Made by a program: the position numbers and the translations under genes
The notes under the pieces: model-generated
Told to the model about the DNA's origin: nothing
The model's input: the letters and a program-made list of their open reading frames with translations, nothing else
Databases searched by the model: none
Assembly: GCA_046349435.1 (NCBI GenBank)
Contig: JAXMCI010000003.1
Location: 273,610 to 337,609, forward strand
DNA from: JAXMCI01 sp046349435
GTDB lineage: Bacteria > Pseudomonadota > Alphaproteobacteria > Dongiales > Dongiaceae
Length of the DNA stretch: 64,000 nt
Reading direction: 5' to 3'
Part shown: positions 10,664-21,060 of the stretch, one piece after another
Position numbering within the stretch: position 1 is the first letter of the stretch
Layout of the letters: every line of letters starts with the position of its first letter

Positions 10664-12607
10664 ATGGGCTTCTCACCGGATTTCCTGGAAGAGCTGCGCG
10701 GCCGGCTGTCGCTCGCCGACATCATCGCGCGCAAGGTCAAGCTCATCCGGCGCGGCCGCGAGCTGGTCGGCCTCTGCCCGTTCCACAACGAGAAGTCGCC
10801 CTCCTTCACGGTCAGCGAGGAGAAGGGCTTCTTCTACTGCTTCGGCTGCGGCGCCCATGGCGACGCGGTCACCTTCGTGATGCGCAGCGAGGGGCTGGGC
10901 TTCCTCGAGGCGATCGAGCGGCTGGCCGAGCAGGCCGGGCTGGCGGTGCCGCAAAGCTCGCCGGTGGAGCGCGAGCGGGCGCAGCGCCAGGCGACGCTGC
11001 TGGGCGCGCTGGATGCGGCCGCCGCGTGGTTCGAGCGCCAGCTGGTCGCGCCGGGCGGTCGCGGCGGCCTCGACTATCTGCGCCGCCGCGGGCTGGCGGA
11101 CGGCACCATCGCGCGCTTCCGGCTGGGCTTCGCCCCGGACAATCGCGGCGCCCTCAAGGCGGCGCTGATCGATGCCGGCTTTCCCGAGCCGCTGCTGCTG
11201 GAGGCCGGGCTGCTGGGCCGGCCGGAGGGCGGCGGCCAGAGCTACGACCGCTTCCGCGGCCGGGTGATGTTCCCGATCACCGACCGCCGCGGCCGGGTCA
11301 TCGCCTTCGGCGGCCGCACCATGGGCGACGGCCAGCCGAAGTACCTGAACTCGCCCGAGACCCCGGTCTTCCACAAGGGCCGCGTGCTCTACGGCCTGGC
11401 CCCGGCGATGGGCGCCGCCCGCGAGAGCGGCGAGATCGTCGTGGTCGAGGGCTACATGGACGTCATCGCGCTGTCCCAGGCGGGGCTGCAGCACGTCGTG
11501 GCGCCGCTCGGCACGGCGCTCACCGAGGACCAGATCGCGCTGCTCTGGCAGATCGCGGCCGAGCCGATCCTGTGCTTCGACGGCGATGCCGCGGGGCAGC
11601 GGGCGGCGGCGCGCGCGGCGGACCGGGCGCTGCCCCTGCTGCAGCCCGGCAAGTCGCTGCGCTTCGCCCTGCTGCCGGCCGGCGACGACCCGGACAGCCT
11701 GGTCGGGCGGCTGGGCCCGGCGGCGATGCGCGAGCTGCTCGGCCAGGCGCGGCCGCTGGTCTCGCTGCTCTGGGAGCAGGAGACGGTCGGCCGCGCCTTC
11801 GACACGCCGGAGCGGCGCGCCGGGCTCCGGCGGCGGCTGCAGGAGCGCGTCGCCGCCATCGCCGACCGCGAGGTGCAGCAGCTCTACCGCAGCGACATCG
11901 ACCAGCGGCTGGAGGCCGCCTTCGGGGCGCCGCGGCGATCCTGGCGCGGACGTGCCGGGACGGGGCGACCGGGCGGCGGGCGGGCGGGCTTCGGGGGCGG
12001 CTTCGGGTCCGGCTCAGGGCCGGGCTTTGGCCCGGGTTCGGGGGGGCGGCCCGGGCTGCGCGACGGCGGCGCCTGGCAGGTCGGCGGCGGCGAGGCGGCG
12101 CGGCGCGGCACGGTGGGCATGGCGCAGCAGCGCGAGGCGGTGCTGCTGGCCATCCTGCTGCGCCATCCGGACCTGCTGCACGACCATGGCGAGGCGGTCG
12201 CGCACGTCGCGCTCGGCAGTGCCGACCTTGACAAGGTTCGGCGCGCCATTATAGACCTCGCGGCTGGCCATCCTGACCTTGATTCAGGATCCCTGACCAA
12301 TTACCTGATCGAGAAGGGATTTGCCCGGGTCGTCGAAACCGTGTTCGCCCGGACGGCGGTCAATGGTTTTGCCGCGCCGGCTGCCGACCGCGCGACGGCG
12401 GCCCTGGGGCTGGCCCACATTCTCGGCCTTTTGGAGGAGCAGGAGGCGCGGCGAGAGGCCGATATCGCCGAGCGGGAGCTGGCCGAGAATCCGACCGGCG
12501 AGAACCTTGCCCGGTTCGAGGCCAAGCGCCAACTGGTTGAGAGTGGCGAGAGTCGGCGGCGCGACATCGACGAGGTCGATCTCGCGACAGCCCGGACGAG
12601 ACAGTGA
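10664..12607 (+). CDS. dnaG: DNA primase
   Basis: 647 residues. It synthesises RNA primers at the replication fork. The CHC2 zinc finger has C38, H41, C59 and C62 (CPFHNEKSPSF, FYCFGCG). The primase core follows, then the TOPRIM domain with VVVEGYMD (Glu about 262) and CFDGDAAG (about 304-311). After the catalytic core is an unusual Gly/Arg/Ser/Pro-rich linker of about 45 residues (coding about 11940-12065), then a C-terminal helical DnaB-binding domain (REAVLLAILLRHPDLL to the end). It is followed at once by rpoD, the old macromolecular-synthesis order without rpsU. Confidence 0.96.
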   Translation: MGFSPDFLEELRGRLSLADIIARKVKLIRRGRELVGLCPFHNEKSPSFTVSEEKGFFYCFGCGAHGDAVTFVMRSEGLGFLEAIERLAEQAGLAVPQSSPVERERAQRQATLLGALDAAAAWFERQLVAPGGRGGLDYLRRRGLADGTIARFRLGFAPDNRGALKAALIDAGFPEPLLLEAGLLGRPEGGGQSYDRFRGRVMFPITDRRGRVIAFGGRTMGDGQPKYLNSPETPVFHKGRVLYGLAPAMGAARESGEIVVVEGYMDVIALSQAGLQHVVAPLGTALTEDQIALLWQIAAEPILCFDGDAAGQRAAARAADRALPLLQPGKSLRFALLPAGDDPDSLVGRLGPAAMRELLGQARPLVSLLWEQETVGRAFDTPERRAGLRRRLQERVAAIADREVQQLYRSDIDQRLEAAFGAPRRSWRGRAGTGRPGGGRAGFGGGFGSGSGPGFGPGSGGRPGLRDGGAWQVGGGEAARRGTVGMAQQREAVLLAILLRHPDLLHDHGEAVAHVALGSADLDKVRRAIIDLAAGHPDLDSGSLTNYLIEKGFARVVETVFARTAVNGFAAPAADRATAALGLAHILGLLEEQEARREADIAERELAENPTGENLARFEAKRQLVESGESRRRDIDEVDLATARTRQ

Positions 12608-12681
12608 TTGTTGACCGGCAGGGAACGCATCGGGCGGAAGCGGTGCGTTCCGGGAAGGGCCCGGAGCGGAGCAAGGCAGGT

Positions 12682-14661
<1,980 letters not shown>

Positions 14662-14672
14662 CTCAGGCGCCG

Positions 14673-14729
14673 GATGACAGGGATCAGGTATCGGGTGACT
14701 CCGATCCCCGATCCCTGATACCTGTCATC
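14673..14729 (+). terminator. long inverted repeat after rpoD
   Basis: Arms of about 23 nt, beginning GATGACAGG at 14673 and ending CCTGTCATC at 14729, pair with only two mismatches around a short loop. It lies 12 nt after the rpoD stop and 8 nt before a tRNA gene. No T tract follows. It probably ends rpoD transcription or marks processing of a joint rpoD-tRNA transcript. Confidence 0.5.
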
Positions 14730-14736
14730 TGGATCC

Positions 14737-14813
14737 GGGCCCGTAGCTCAGCTGGTTAGAGCGCGCCGCTCATAACGGTGTGGTCGCAGGTTCGAGCCCT
14801 GCCGGGCCTACCA
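14737..14813 (+). tRNA. tRNA with CAT anticodon (Ile2-type likely, Met possible)
   Basis: 77 nt including an encoded CCA. The acceptor stem is GGGCCCG/CGGGCCT (G1-T72 wobble), the D arm GCTC...GAGC, the anticodon stem CGCCG/CGGTG with loop CTCATAA, and the T arm GCAGG-TTCGAGC-CCTGC. The anticodon is CAT. The G1-T72 pair and the discriminator A73 argue against an initiator tRNA. The body resembles isoleucine tRNAs more than alphaproteobacterial elongator Met tRNAs, so a lysidine-modified tRNA-Ile is my preferred reading; this needs a model-based check. Confidence 0.9.
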
Positions 14814-15067
14814 GGCCTGTCGCGCTCCGGCGCGCCTGGAGCGTCCGCTTGCCGGCGACCCGGCCGCGCTCCCCGATCATCGCTCGCCTCCGGCACGAGA
14901 TGACAATCGGCAGCCGCGCCGGCGGCTCGGCCTGGATGCCGGCCGGCGATGGCGCTAAGCTCGCGGGCGGCAGCCGGACGGGGCGGCGTGCCAGGGGGAA
15001 CGGATGATGCGCGAGGCGAGATGCCGCTTGGGCTGGACCATGCGTGGCCGGGCGGACCGCTGACGCC

Positions 15068-16666
15068 ATGGTGCCGCGCCGCATCGCGGCCGTGCGGCTG
15101 CTCGCGCTCGCCCTGCCGATGCTGGCGGGGTGCCGGGTCGGGCCCGACTTCACCACCCCGACCGCCTCGGTCGCCGCCCAGTGGCAGGCCGCGGCCGACC
15201 CGGCGGTCAAGGCGGACCACGCCCAGGACGCCAAGTGGTGGACCGGCTTCGGCGACCCGGTCCTCGACCGGCTGGTCGATCTCGCCTACCGCCAGAACCT
15301 GACGCTGCTCGCCGCCGGCACGCAGGTGCTCCAGGCGCGCGCCCGGCTCGGCCTGGCGATCGGCGAGATCTATCCGCAGACCCAGCAGATCCAGAGCAGC
15401 ATGATCTACAACAAGCCGGGTCAGCTGGACCTCAGCAACAGCCCGCTGGAGCTGGAGAACTACTGGCGCGGCACCTTCGGCCTGACGCTCGGCTGGGAAC
15501 TCGACTTCTGGGGCAAGTTCCGGCGGGGGGTCGCCTCGGCCGACGCCGCCTACCTGGCCTCGATCGCCACCTACGACGACGTGCTGGTGGCGCTGATCGC
15601 CGACATTGCCACGACCTATTTCGGCATCCGCACGCTCGAGGCGCAGCTGCTGATCGCCGAGGAGAACGTCGCCAAGCAGCAGGCTTCGCTGCAGATCGCC
15701 CGCGACCGCGCCGCCGGCGGCGTCGCGACCGGTCTCGACGTCGCCCAGGCCGAGAACGTGCTGGCCCAGACCCAGGCGGCCATCCCCCGGCTCACCGCCG
15801 AGCTGCAGCGCGGCAAGGACGCGCTGCTGGTGCTGCTCGGGCTGCCGCCGGGCCGGCTCGACGACCTGCTGGCCGGGGCCGGCGGCATCCCGAGCCCGCC
15901 CGGCGAGGTCACGGTCGGCATCCCCGCCGACCTGCTGCAGCGGCGGCCGGACGTCCGCGCCGTCGAGCTCAGGGCCGCCGCCCAGAGCGAGCAGATCGGC
16001 ATCGCCAAGGCCGACCTGTTCCCGGCCTTCACCATCAAGGGCGCGCTCGGCACGGTGGGCTCGAACGCCAGTACCAACGAGGTCAGCGAGAGCTTCACCT
16101 TCAAGGGGCTGCAGTTCTCCTTCGGGCCGGAGTTCAGCTGGCCGATCCTCAACTACGGCCAGATCACCAACAATGTCCGCGTCCAGGACGCCGGGCTGCA
16201 GACGCTCCTGATCGAGTACCGCAACACCGTGCTGCAGGCGCAGCAGCAGGTGGAGGACGCGCTCAGCGCCTTCCTCGAGGGCCGCAAGCGGGTCGTCCTG
16301 CTGCACCAGAGCGTCGCCGCGGCACAGAAGGCGCTCGAGATCGGCCTCACCCAGTACAAGCTCGGCACCCGCGACTTCACCACCGTGCTGACCGCCGAGC
16401 AGAACCTGTACCAGGCGCAGAGCGACCTGGCCGCCGCCTCGGGCCAGCTCTGCACCAGCGTCGCCGCGCTCTATCGCGCGCTCGGCGGCGGCTGGCAATT
16501 GCGGGAGGGACACGACGTGGTCGACGAAGCCACGCGCAAGCAGATGCGCGAGCGCACCGATTGGGGCCGCCTGCTGCCGCCGCCCGGGGCGCCGGCCCCC
16601 GCGCCGCAGCCGGGCCTGCCCGGGCCCGCCGACCGCGGCCCCGACATCCAGGCCCCGCAATGGTGA
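15068..16666 (+). CDS. RND efflux outer-membrane lipoprotein, NodT/OprM family
   Basis: 532 residues from ATG 15068; a GTG at 15044 would add eight residues. The lipobox is LAGC within the signal peptide (ALPMLAGCRVGPDF), so it is a lipoprotein. Typical features: NLTLLAAGTQVLQARARLG, ELDFWGKFRRGV, and the repeated halves of the outer-membrane factor fold, with the second starting near RRPDVRAVELRAAAQ. It forms the trimeric channel that takes substrate from an RND pump and adaptor. First gene of a three-gene efflux operon; its stop overlaps the adaptor start. Confidence 0.93.
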   Translation: MVPRRIAAVRLLALALPMLAGCRVGPDFTTPTASVAAQWQAAADPAVKADHAQDAKWWTGFGDPVLDRLVDLAYRQNLTLLAAGTQVLQARARLGLAIGEIYPQTQQIQSSMIYNKPGQLDLSNSPLELENYWRGTFGLTLGWELDFWGKFRRGVASADAAYLASIATYDDVLVALIADIATTYFGIRTLEAQLLIAEENVAKQQASLQIARDRAAGGVATGLDVAQAENVLAQTQAAIPRLTAELQRGKDALLVLLGLPPGRLDDLLAGAGGIPSPPGEVTVGIPADLLQRRPDVRAVELRAAAQSEQIGIAKADLFPAFTIKGALGTVGSNASTNEVSESFTFKGLQFSFGPEFSWPILNYGQITNNVRVQDAGLQTLLIEYRNTVLQAQQQVEDALSAFLEGRKRVVLLHQSVAAAQKALEIGLTQYKLGTRDFTTVLTAEQNLYQAQSDLAAASGQLCTSVAALYRALGGGWQLREGHDVVDEATRKQMRERTDWGRLLPPPGAPAPAPQPGLPGPADRGPDIQAPQW

Positions 16667-17835
16667 GGCGCATGCAGATCCGCCGCCCCCCGGCCCGCCA
16701 CCGCCCGGCCCGCCACCGGCTCCGGCTGCTGGCCGCGACGCTGCTGCTGCTCGCCGGCGGCGCCGGCGCGGCTGAGGCCCAGGGCACGCCGCCGACCGTC
16801 CCGGTGATCCAGCCGAAGGTCGAATCGGTGACCCAGTCGCTCGAGATCACCGGCAATGCCCAGGCGGTCAGCCAGGTCAAGCTGATCGCCCGCGTGACGG
16901 GATATCTCGACCAGATCCATTTCGAGGACGGCGCCCTGGTCAAGGGGGGCGACCTGCTCTTCACCATCCAGCAGGACCAGTACAAGGCGCAGCTGCAGCA
17001 GGCGCAGGCGCAGCTGCAGCTGCAGCTCGCGGCGTCGGCCTACGCCTCGACCGAGGTCGCGCGCTACAAGGCGCTGGTGCAGAAGAGCGCCGCCACCGAG
17101 GTCGAGCTCGACCACTGGATCTTCGAGCAGCGCAGCGCCTGGGCGAACATCCAGGCGGCCCAGGCGCAGGTCACGCTGGCCAAGCTCAACCTCGACTACA
17201 CCGAGGTCCGCGCGCCGTTCGACGGCCAGATGGGCAAGCACCTGATCGATCCCGGCAACGTCGTCGGCGGCGACGGGCAGCAGGCGGCGCTCGCCGAGAT
17301 CTTCCAGCTCGATCCGATCTACGTCGTCGCCAACATCAGCGCGCAGCAGCTGACCCAGATCCGCGCCAACCTGAAGCAGCGCCGCCTGACGCTGGCCGAG
17401 CTGCACAAGGTGCCGGTCGACGTCGCGCTCGACGGCGAGAGCGGCTTCCCGCACCGCGGCACCGTCGAGTACGTCGCCCCGGCGACCGACCCGGCGACCG
17501 GCACGCTGCTGGTCCGCGGCATCCTCGCCAACCCCGACCGGCTGCTGCTGCCCGGCATGTTCGTGCGGATGCGCCTGCCGATGGAGAGCGGCAGCCGCGA
17601 GTCCCTGCTGGTGCCCGACCGGGCGCTGCAGGCCGACCAGGGCGGCAGCTACCTGCTGGTGATCGGCCCCGGCGACGTGATCCAGCAGCGCTATGTCCAG
17701 CTCGGCCAGTCGGTCGGCGACCTGCGCGTCGTCATCGGCGGCCTCGGCCGCGACGACCGGGTGGTGATCGGCGAGCTGTGGCGGGCCTCGCCCGGCACCA
17801 AGGTGGTGCCGCAGCTCCGCCCGATCGGCAATTGA
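16660..17835 (+). CDS. RND efflux periplasmic adaptor (membrane fusion protein)
   Basis: 391 residues if started at ATG 16660, which overlaps the previous stop by 7 nt; ATG 16672 is a close alternative. An Arg-rich N-terminus leads into a signal-type hydrophobic stretch (LRLLAATLLLLAGGAGAAEA). Adaptor domains in order: barrel-sandwich (ARVTGYLDQIHFEDGALVKGGDLLF), long alpha-hairpin (QLQQAQAQLQLQLAAS), LDYTEVRAPFDGQMGKHLIDPGNVV, then beta-barrel and membrane-proximal parts (LLVPDRALQADQGGSYLLV). It is followed by the pump 30 nt later. Confidence 0.94.
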   Translation: MVRRMQIRRPPARHRPARHRLRLLAATLLLLAGGAGAAEAQGTPPTVPVIQPKVESVTQSLEITGNAQAVSQVKLIARVTGYLDQIHFEDGALVKGGDLLFTIQQDQYKAQLQQAQAQLQLQLAASAYASTEVARYKALVQKSAATEVELDHWIFEQRSAWANIQAAQAQVTLAKLNLDYTEVRAPFDGQMGKHLIDPGNVVGGDGQQAALAEIFQLDPIYVVANISAQQLTQIRANLKQRRLTLAELHKVPVDVALDGESGFPHRGTVEYVAPATDPATGTLLVRGILANPDRLLLPGMFVRMRLPMESGSRESLLVPDRALQADQGGSYLLVIGPGDVIQQRYVQLGQSVGDLRVVIGGLGRDDRVVIGELWRASPGTKVVPQLRPIGN

Positions 17836-17865
17836 GGACGCGGCAGGCAGCCGCATAGGACGGCC

Positions 17866-20800
17866 ATGTCGAAATTCTTCATCGAGCATCCCGTCCTCGC
17901 CAACGTGCTGGCGATCGTGCTGGTGCTGATCGGCGCGGTGGCGCTGATGCGCCTGCCGGTGTCGGAATATCCCAACGTCGTGCCGCCGACCGTGTCGGTG
18001 ACCGCCTCCTATCCCGGCGCCAGCCCGCAGACGGTGATCGACACCGTGGCGCTGCCGATCGAGAACCAGGTCAACGGCGTCGACGGCATGCTCTACATGG
18101 AGTCGACCAGCGCCGCCGACGGCACCTACAGCCTGACCGTGACCTTCGCCATCGGCACCGACCCCGACACCGCCCAGGTGCTGGTGCAGAACCGCGTCCA
18201 GATCGCGCTCGCCTCGCTGCCCGAGCCGGTCCAGGCGCAGGGCGTCAGCGTGCAGAAGAAGAACACGGCGATCCTGCAGATCGTCACGCTCGATTCCGCC
18301 GACAACCGCTACGACAGCCTGTTCCTGACCAACTACGCCACCATCAACCTGACCAACGTGCTGGCCCGCATCCCCGGCGTCGGCAGCGTCAAGGTGTTCG
18401 GCGCCGGCGACTACTCGATGCGGATCTGGATGGATCCGGAGAAGCTCAAGACCTACCGGCTGCAGCCCAAGGACGTGATCGACGCGATCCGGCAGCAGAG
18501 CGAGAACGTCGCCGCCGGCCAGATCGGCATGCCGCCGGCGCCGGACGACACCGACTTCCAGTACACCATCGACATCCAGTCGCGGCTCAACGACCCGCGC
18601 CAGTTCGGCGACATCGTGGTCAAGGACGAGACGAACCAGGGCGGGCGGCTGGTCTATGTCCGCGACATCGGCCGCATCGAGCTGGGATCGCAGACCTACG
18701 CCCAGGACTTCCGGCTGAACGGCCGGCCGGCAGCGGGCATCGCCATCTACCAGACGCCGGAATCGAACTCGCTGGCGGTCGGCCAGAAGGTCGGCGCGAC
18801 CATGGCGGCCCTCGCCAAGCGCTTCCCGGAGGGGCTGCGCTATTCCATCCCCTACGACACGACCCTGTTCGTCACGGCCTCGATCGACGAGGTCTACACG
18901 ACCCTCTACCAGGCCGGCATCCTGGTCCTGGTGGTCATCCTCATCTTCCTGCAGAACTTCCGGGCGATGCTGGTGCCGGCCACCACCGTGCCGGTCACCA
19001 TCATCGGCGCCTTCGCCGGCATGGCGGCGCTGGGCTTCAGCGTCAACCTCTCGACCCTGTTCGGCATCGTGCTGGCGATCGGCATCGTGGTCGACGACGC
19101 CATCGTCATCGTCGAGGCGGTCACCGCCCATATCGAGCGCCGCATGTCCGGGCACGACGCGGCGATCAAGGCGATGGCCGAGCTGTTCGGCCCGATCATC
19201 GGCATCACGCTGGTGCTGATGGCGGTGTTCGTCCCGGCCGCCTTCGTGCCCGGCCTGACCGGCAAGATGTTCGCCCAGTTCGCGCTGGTGATCGCCGTCA
19301 CGGCGCTGATCAGCGCGATCAACGCCGCGACCCTGAAGCCGACGCAGTGCGCGCTCTGGCTGCGCACGCCCAAGCCGCCGGAGAAGCGGAACTTCTTCTT
19401 CCGCGGCTTCAACCGCGTCTACGACCGGATCGAGCGGGGCTATACCGGCCTGGTCCGCCGCATGGTCCGGCGCAGCGGCCTGATGGTGGTGCTGGCGCTC
19501 TGCCTGTCGGCCGCCGGCGTCTACGGGCTGACCCGCCTGCCCACCGCCTTCATCCCGATCGACGACCAGGGCTACCTGCTGGTCGCCGTCGAGCTGCCGG
19601 AGGCCGCCGCGCTGCGGCGCACCACCGCCAGCCTGGAGGCGGTCGACAAGGCGGCCCGCCAGATCCCGGGCGTCCAGGAGGTGATCGCGCTCGCCGGCCT
19701 GTCGATCCTGGACAACAGCGCCGACCTCGCCAACGCCGGCACGGCCTGGATCATGCTGAAGCCGTTCGACGAGCGGAAGCGGGCGCCCGGCCAGGACATG
19801 GTGACGATCTACGAGCGGCTGTCGAAGGCGCTTGCATCGCTGCCCGACGGCGAGGCGCTGGTGCTGCCGCCGCCGGCCATCCAGGGCATCGGCAATGCCG
19901 GCGGCTTCCAGATGCAGCTCGAGATGCTGGGCGGCAGCTTCGACTACCAGAAGCTCAACAACCTCGCGGCGGCGGTGGTGGCGGAGGCGCGCAAGGATCC
20001 GGCGATCCGCAGCGCCGTGACCACCTTCCGCGCCGACGCGCCGCATGTCACGCTGACCGTCGACCGCGCCCGGGCGGAGACGCTGAAGGTCTCGGTCGGC
20101 GACGTCTTCGCCGCGCTCACCGACTATGTCGGCTCGACCTACGTCAACCAGTTCAACAAGTTCGGCCTGTCGCTGCAGGTCTATGTCCAGGCCGACGCGC
20201 CCTACCGCCTGCATCCGGAGGACCTGCTGAAGCTGCATGTCCGCAGCCAGGACGGCCAGATGGTGCCGCTCGGCTCGGTGGCCCATCTCGGCGCCCAGGT
20301 GGCGCCGCCGCTGATCACCCTCTACAACCTCTATCCCTCGGCCACCATCATCGGCGGCCCGGCGCCGGGCTTCAGCTCGGGCCAGGCGATGACGGCGATG
20401 GAGCAGGCGGCGGCCCGGGTGCTGCCGAGCGACGTGACCTTCGAATGGTCGGCGATGTCCTACCAGGAGAAGGTCACCGGCAATCAGCTCTACTACGTCT
20501 TCGCGCTGTCGCTGCTGCTCGTCTATCTCTGTCTCGCCGGCCAGTACGAGAGCTGGATCCTGCCGCTGGCCGTGCTCTCCGCCGTGCCGCTGGCCCTGCT
20601 CGGCCCGGTCAGCGTGCTGAGCGCGCTGGGCGCCGCCAACAACCTCTACACCCAGATCGGCCTGATGCTGCTGATCGCGCTCTCGGCCAAGAACGGAATC
20701 CTCATCGTCGAGGTGGCGCGCGAGCGCCGCATGGTCGACGGCAAGTCGATCCTGGACGCCGCGGTCGAGGCCTCGAAGACCCGCTTCCGGCCGATCCTGA

Positions 20801-21060
20801 TGACCTCCTTCGCCTTCATCCTCGGCGTGCTGCCGCTGGTGCTGGCGACCGGCGCCGGGGCCAACGCCCGCAAGTCGCTCGGCATCAGCGTCTTCAGCGG
20901 CATGATCGCCTCGACCTGCCTCGCCGTGCTGTTCGTGCCGTCGTTCTTCGTGCTGCTGCAGCGGCTGGACGAGTGGCGCAAGAACCGCAAGAAGCCGGCC
21001 GCGCCGCCGGCCGGCGTACCGGCGGGCGGGCAGCCGGCGGAGCAGCCGGCCGGTTCGTGA
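17866..21060 (+). CDS. RND efflux transporter (HAE1, AcrB-like)
   Basis: 1064 residues, full HAE1 length. A proton-driven inner-membrane pump that exports drugs or other amphiphiles through the two partners just upstream. The N-terminus is typical (MSKFFIEHPVLANVLAIVLVLIG split around TM1), the porter domain shows VSVTASYPGASPQTV, and TM4 carries the proton-relay pair in GIVVDDAIVIVEAV (about residues 410-411). The second half repeats the topology (SLLLVYLCLAGQYESW, SAKNGILIVEVARER). The C-terminal tail is Pro/Ala-rich (PAAPPAGVPAGGQPAEQPAG). No local repressor gene is visible. The stop overlaps the GTG start of the SulP gene. Confidence 0.96.
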   Translation: MSKFFIEHPVLANVLAIVLVLIGAVALMRLPVSEYPNVVPPTVSVTASYPGASPQTVIDTVALPIENQVNGVDGMLYMESTSAADGTYSLTVTFAIGTDPDTAQVLVQNRVQIALASLPEPVQAQGVSVQKKNTAILQIVTLDSADNRYDSLFLTNYATINLTNVLARIPGVGSVKVFGAGDYSMRIWMDPEKLKTYRLQPKDVIDAIRQQSENVAAGQIGMPPAPDDTDFQYTIDIQSRLNDPRQFGDIVVKDETNQGGRLVYVRDIGRIELGSQTYAQDFRLNGRPAAGIAIYQTPESNSLAVGQKVGATMAALAKRFPEGLRYSIPYDTTLFVTASIDEVYTTLYQAGILVLVVILIFLQNFRAMLVPATTVPVTIIGAFAGMAALGFSVNLSTLFGIVLAIGIVVDDAIVIVEAVTAHIERRMSGHDAAIKAMAELFGPIIGITLVLMAVFVPAAFVPGLTGKMFAQFALVIAVTALISAINAATLKPTQCALWLRTPKPPEKRNFFFRGFNRVYDRIERGYTGLVRRMVRRSGLMVVLALCLSAAGVYGLTRLPTAFIPIDDQGYLLVAVELPEAAALRRTTASLEAVDKAARQIPGVQEVIALAGLSILDNSADLANAGTAWIMLKPFDERKRAPGQDMVTIYERLSKALASLPDGEALVLPPPAIQGIGNAGGFQMQLEMLGGSFDYQKLNNLAAAVVAEARKDPAIRSAVTTFRADAPHVTLTVDRARAETLKVSVGDVFAALTDYVGSTYVNQFNKFGLSLQVYVQADAPYRLHPEDLLKLHVRSQDGQMVPLGSVAHLGAQVAPPLITLYNLYPSATIIGGPAPGFSSGQAMTAMEQAAARVLPSDVTFEWSAMSYQEKVTGNQLYYVFALSLLLVYLCLAGQYESWILPLAVLSAVPLALLGPVSVLSALGAANNLYTQIGLMLLIALSAKNGILIVEVARERRMVDGKSILDAAVEASKTRFRPILMTSFAFILGVLPLVLATGAGANARKSLGISVFSGMIASTCLAVLFVPSFFVLLQRLDEWRKNRKKPAAPPAGVPAGGQPAEQPAGS

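Noticed and set aside
16471..20286. Long open frame on the minus strand opposite the RND operon
   Set aside because: Low-complexity His/Gln/Arg/Asp composition; the plus strand encodes clear RND components.
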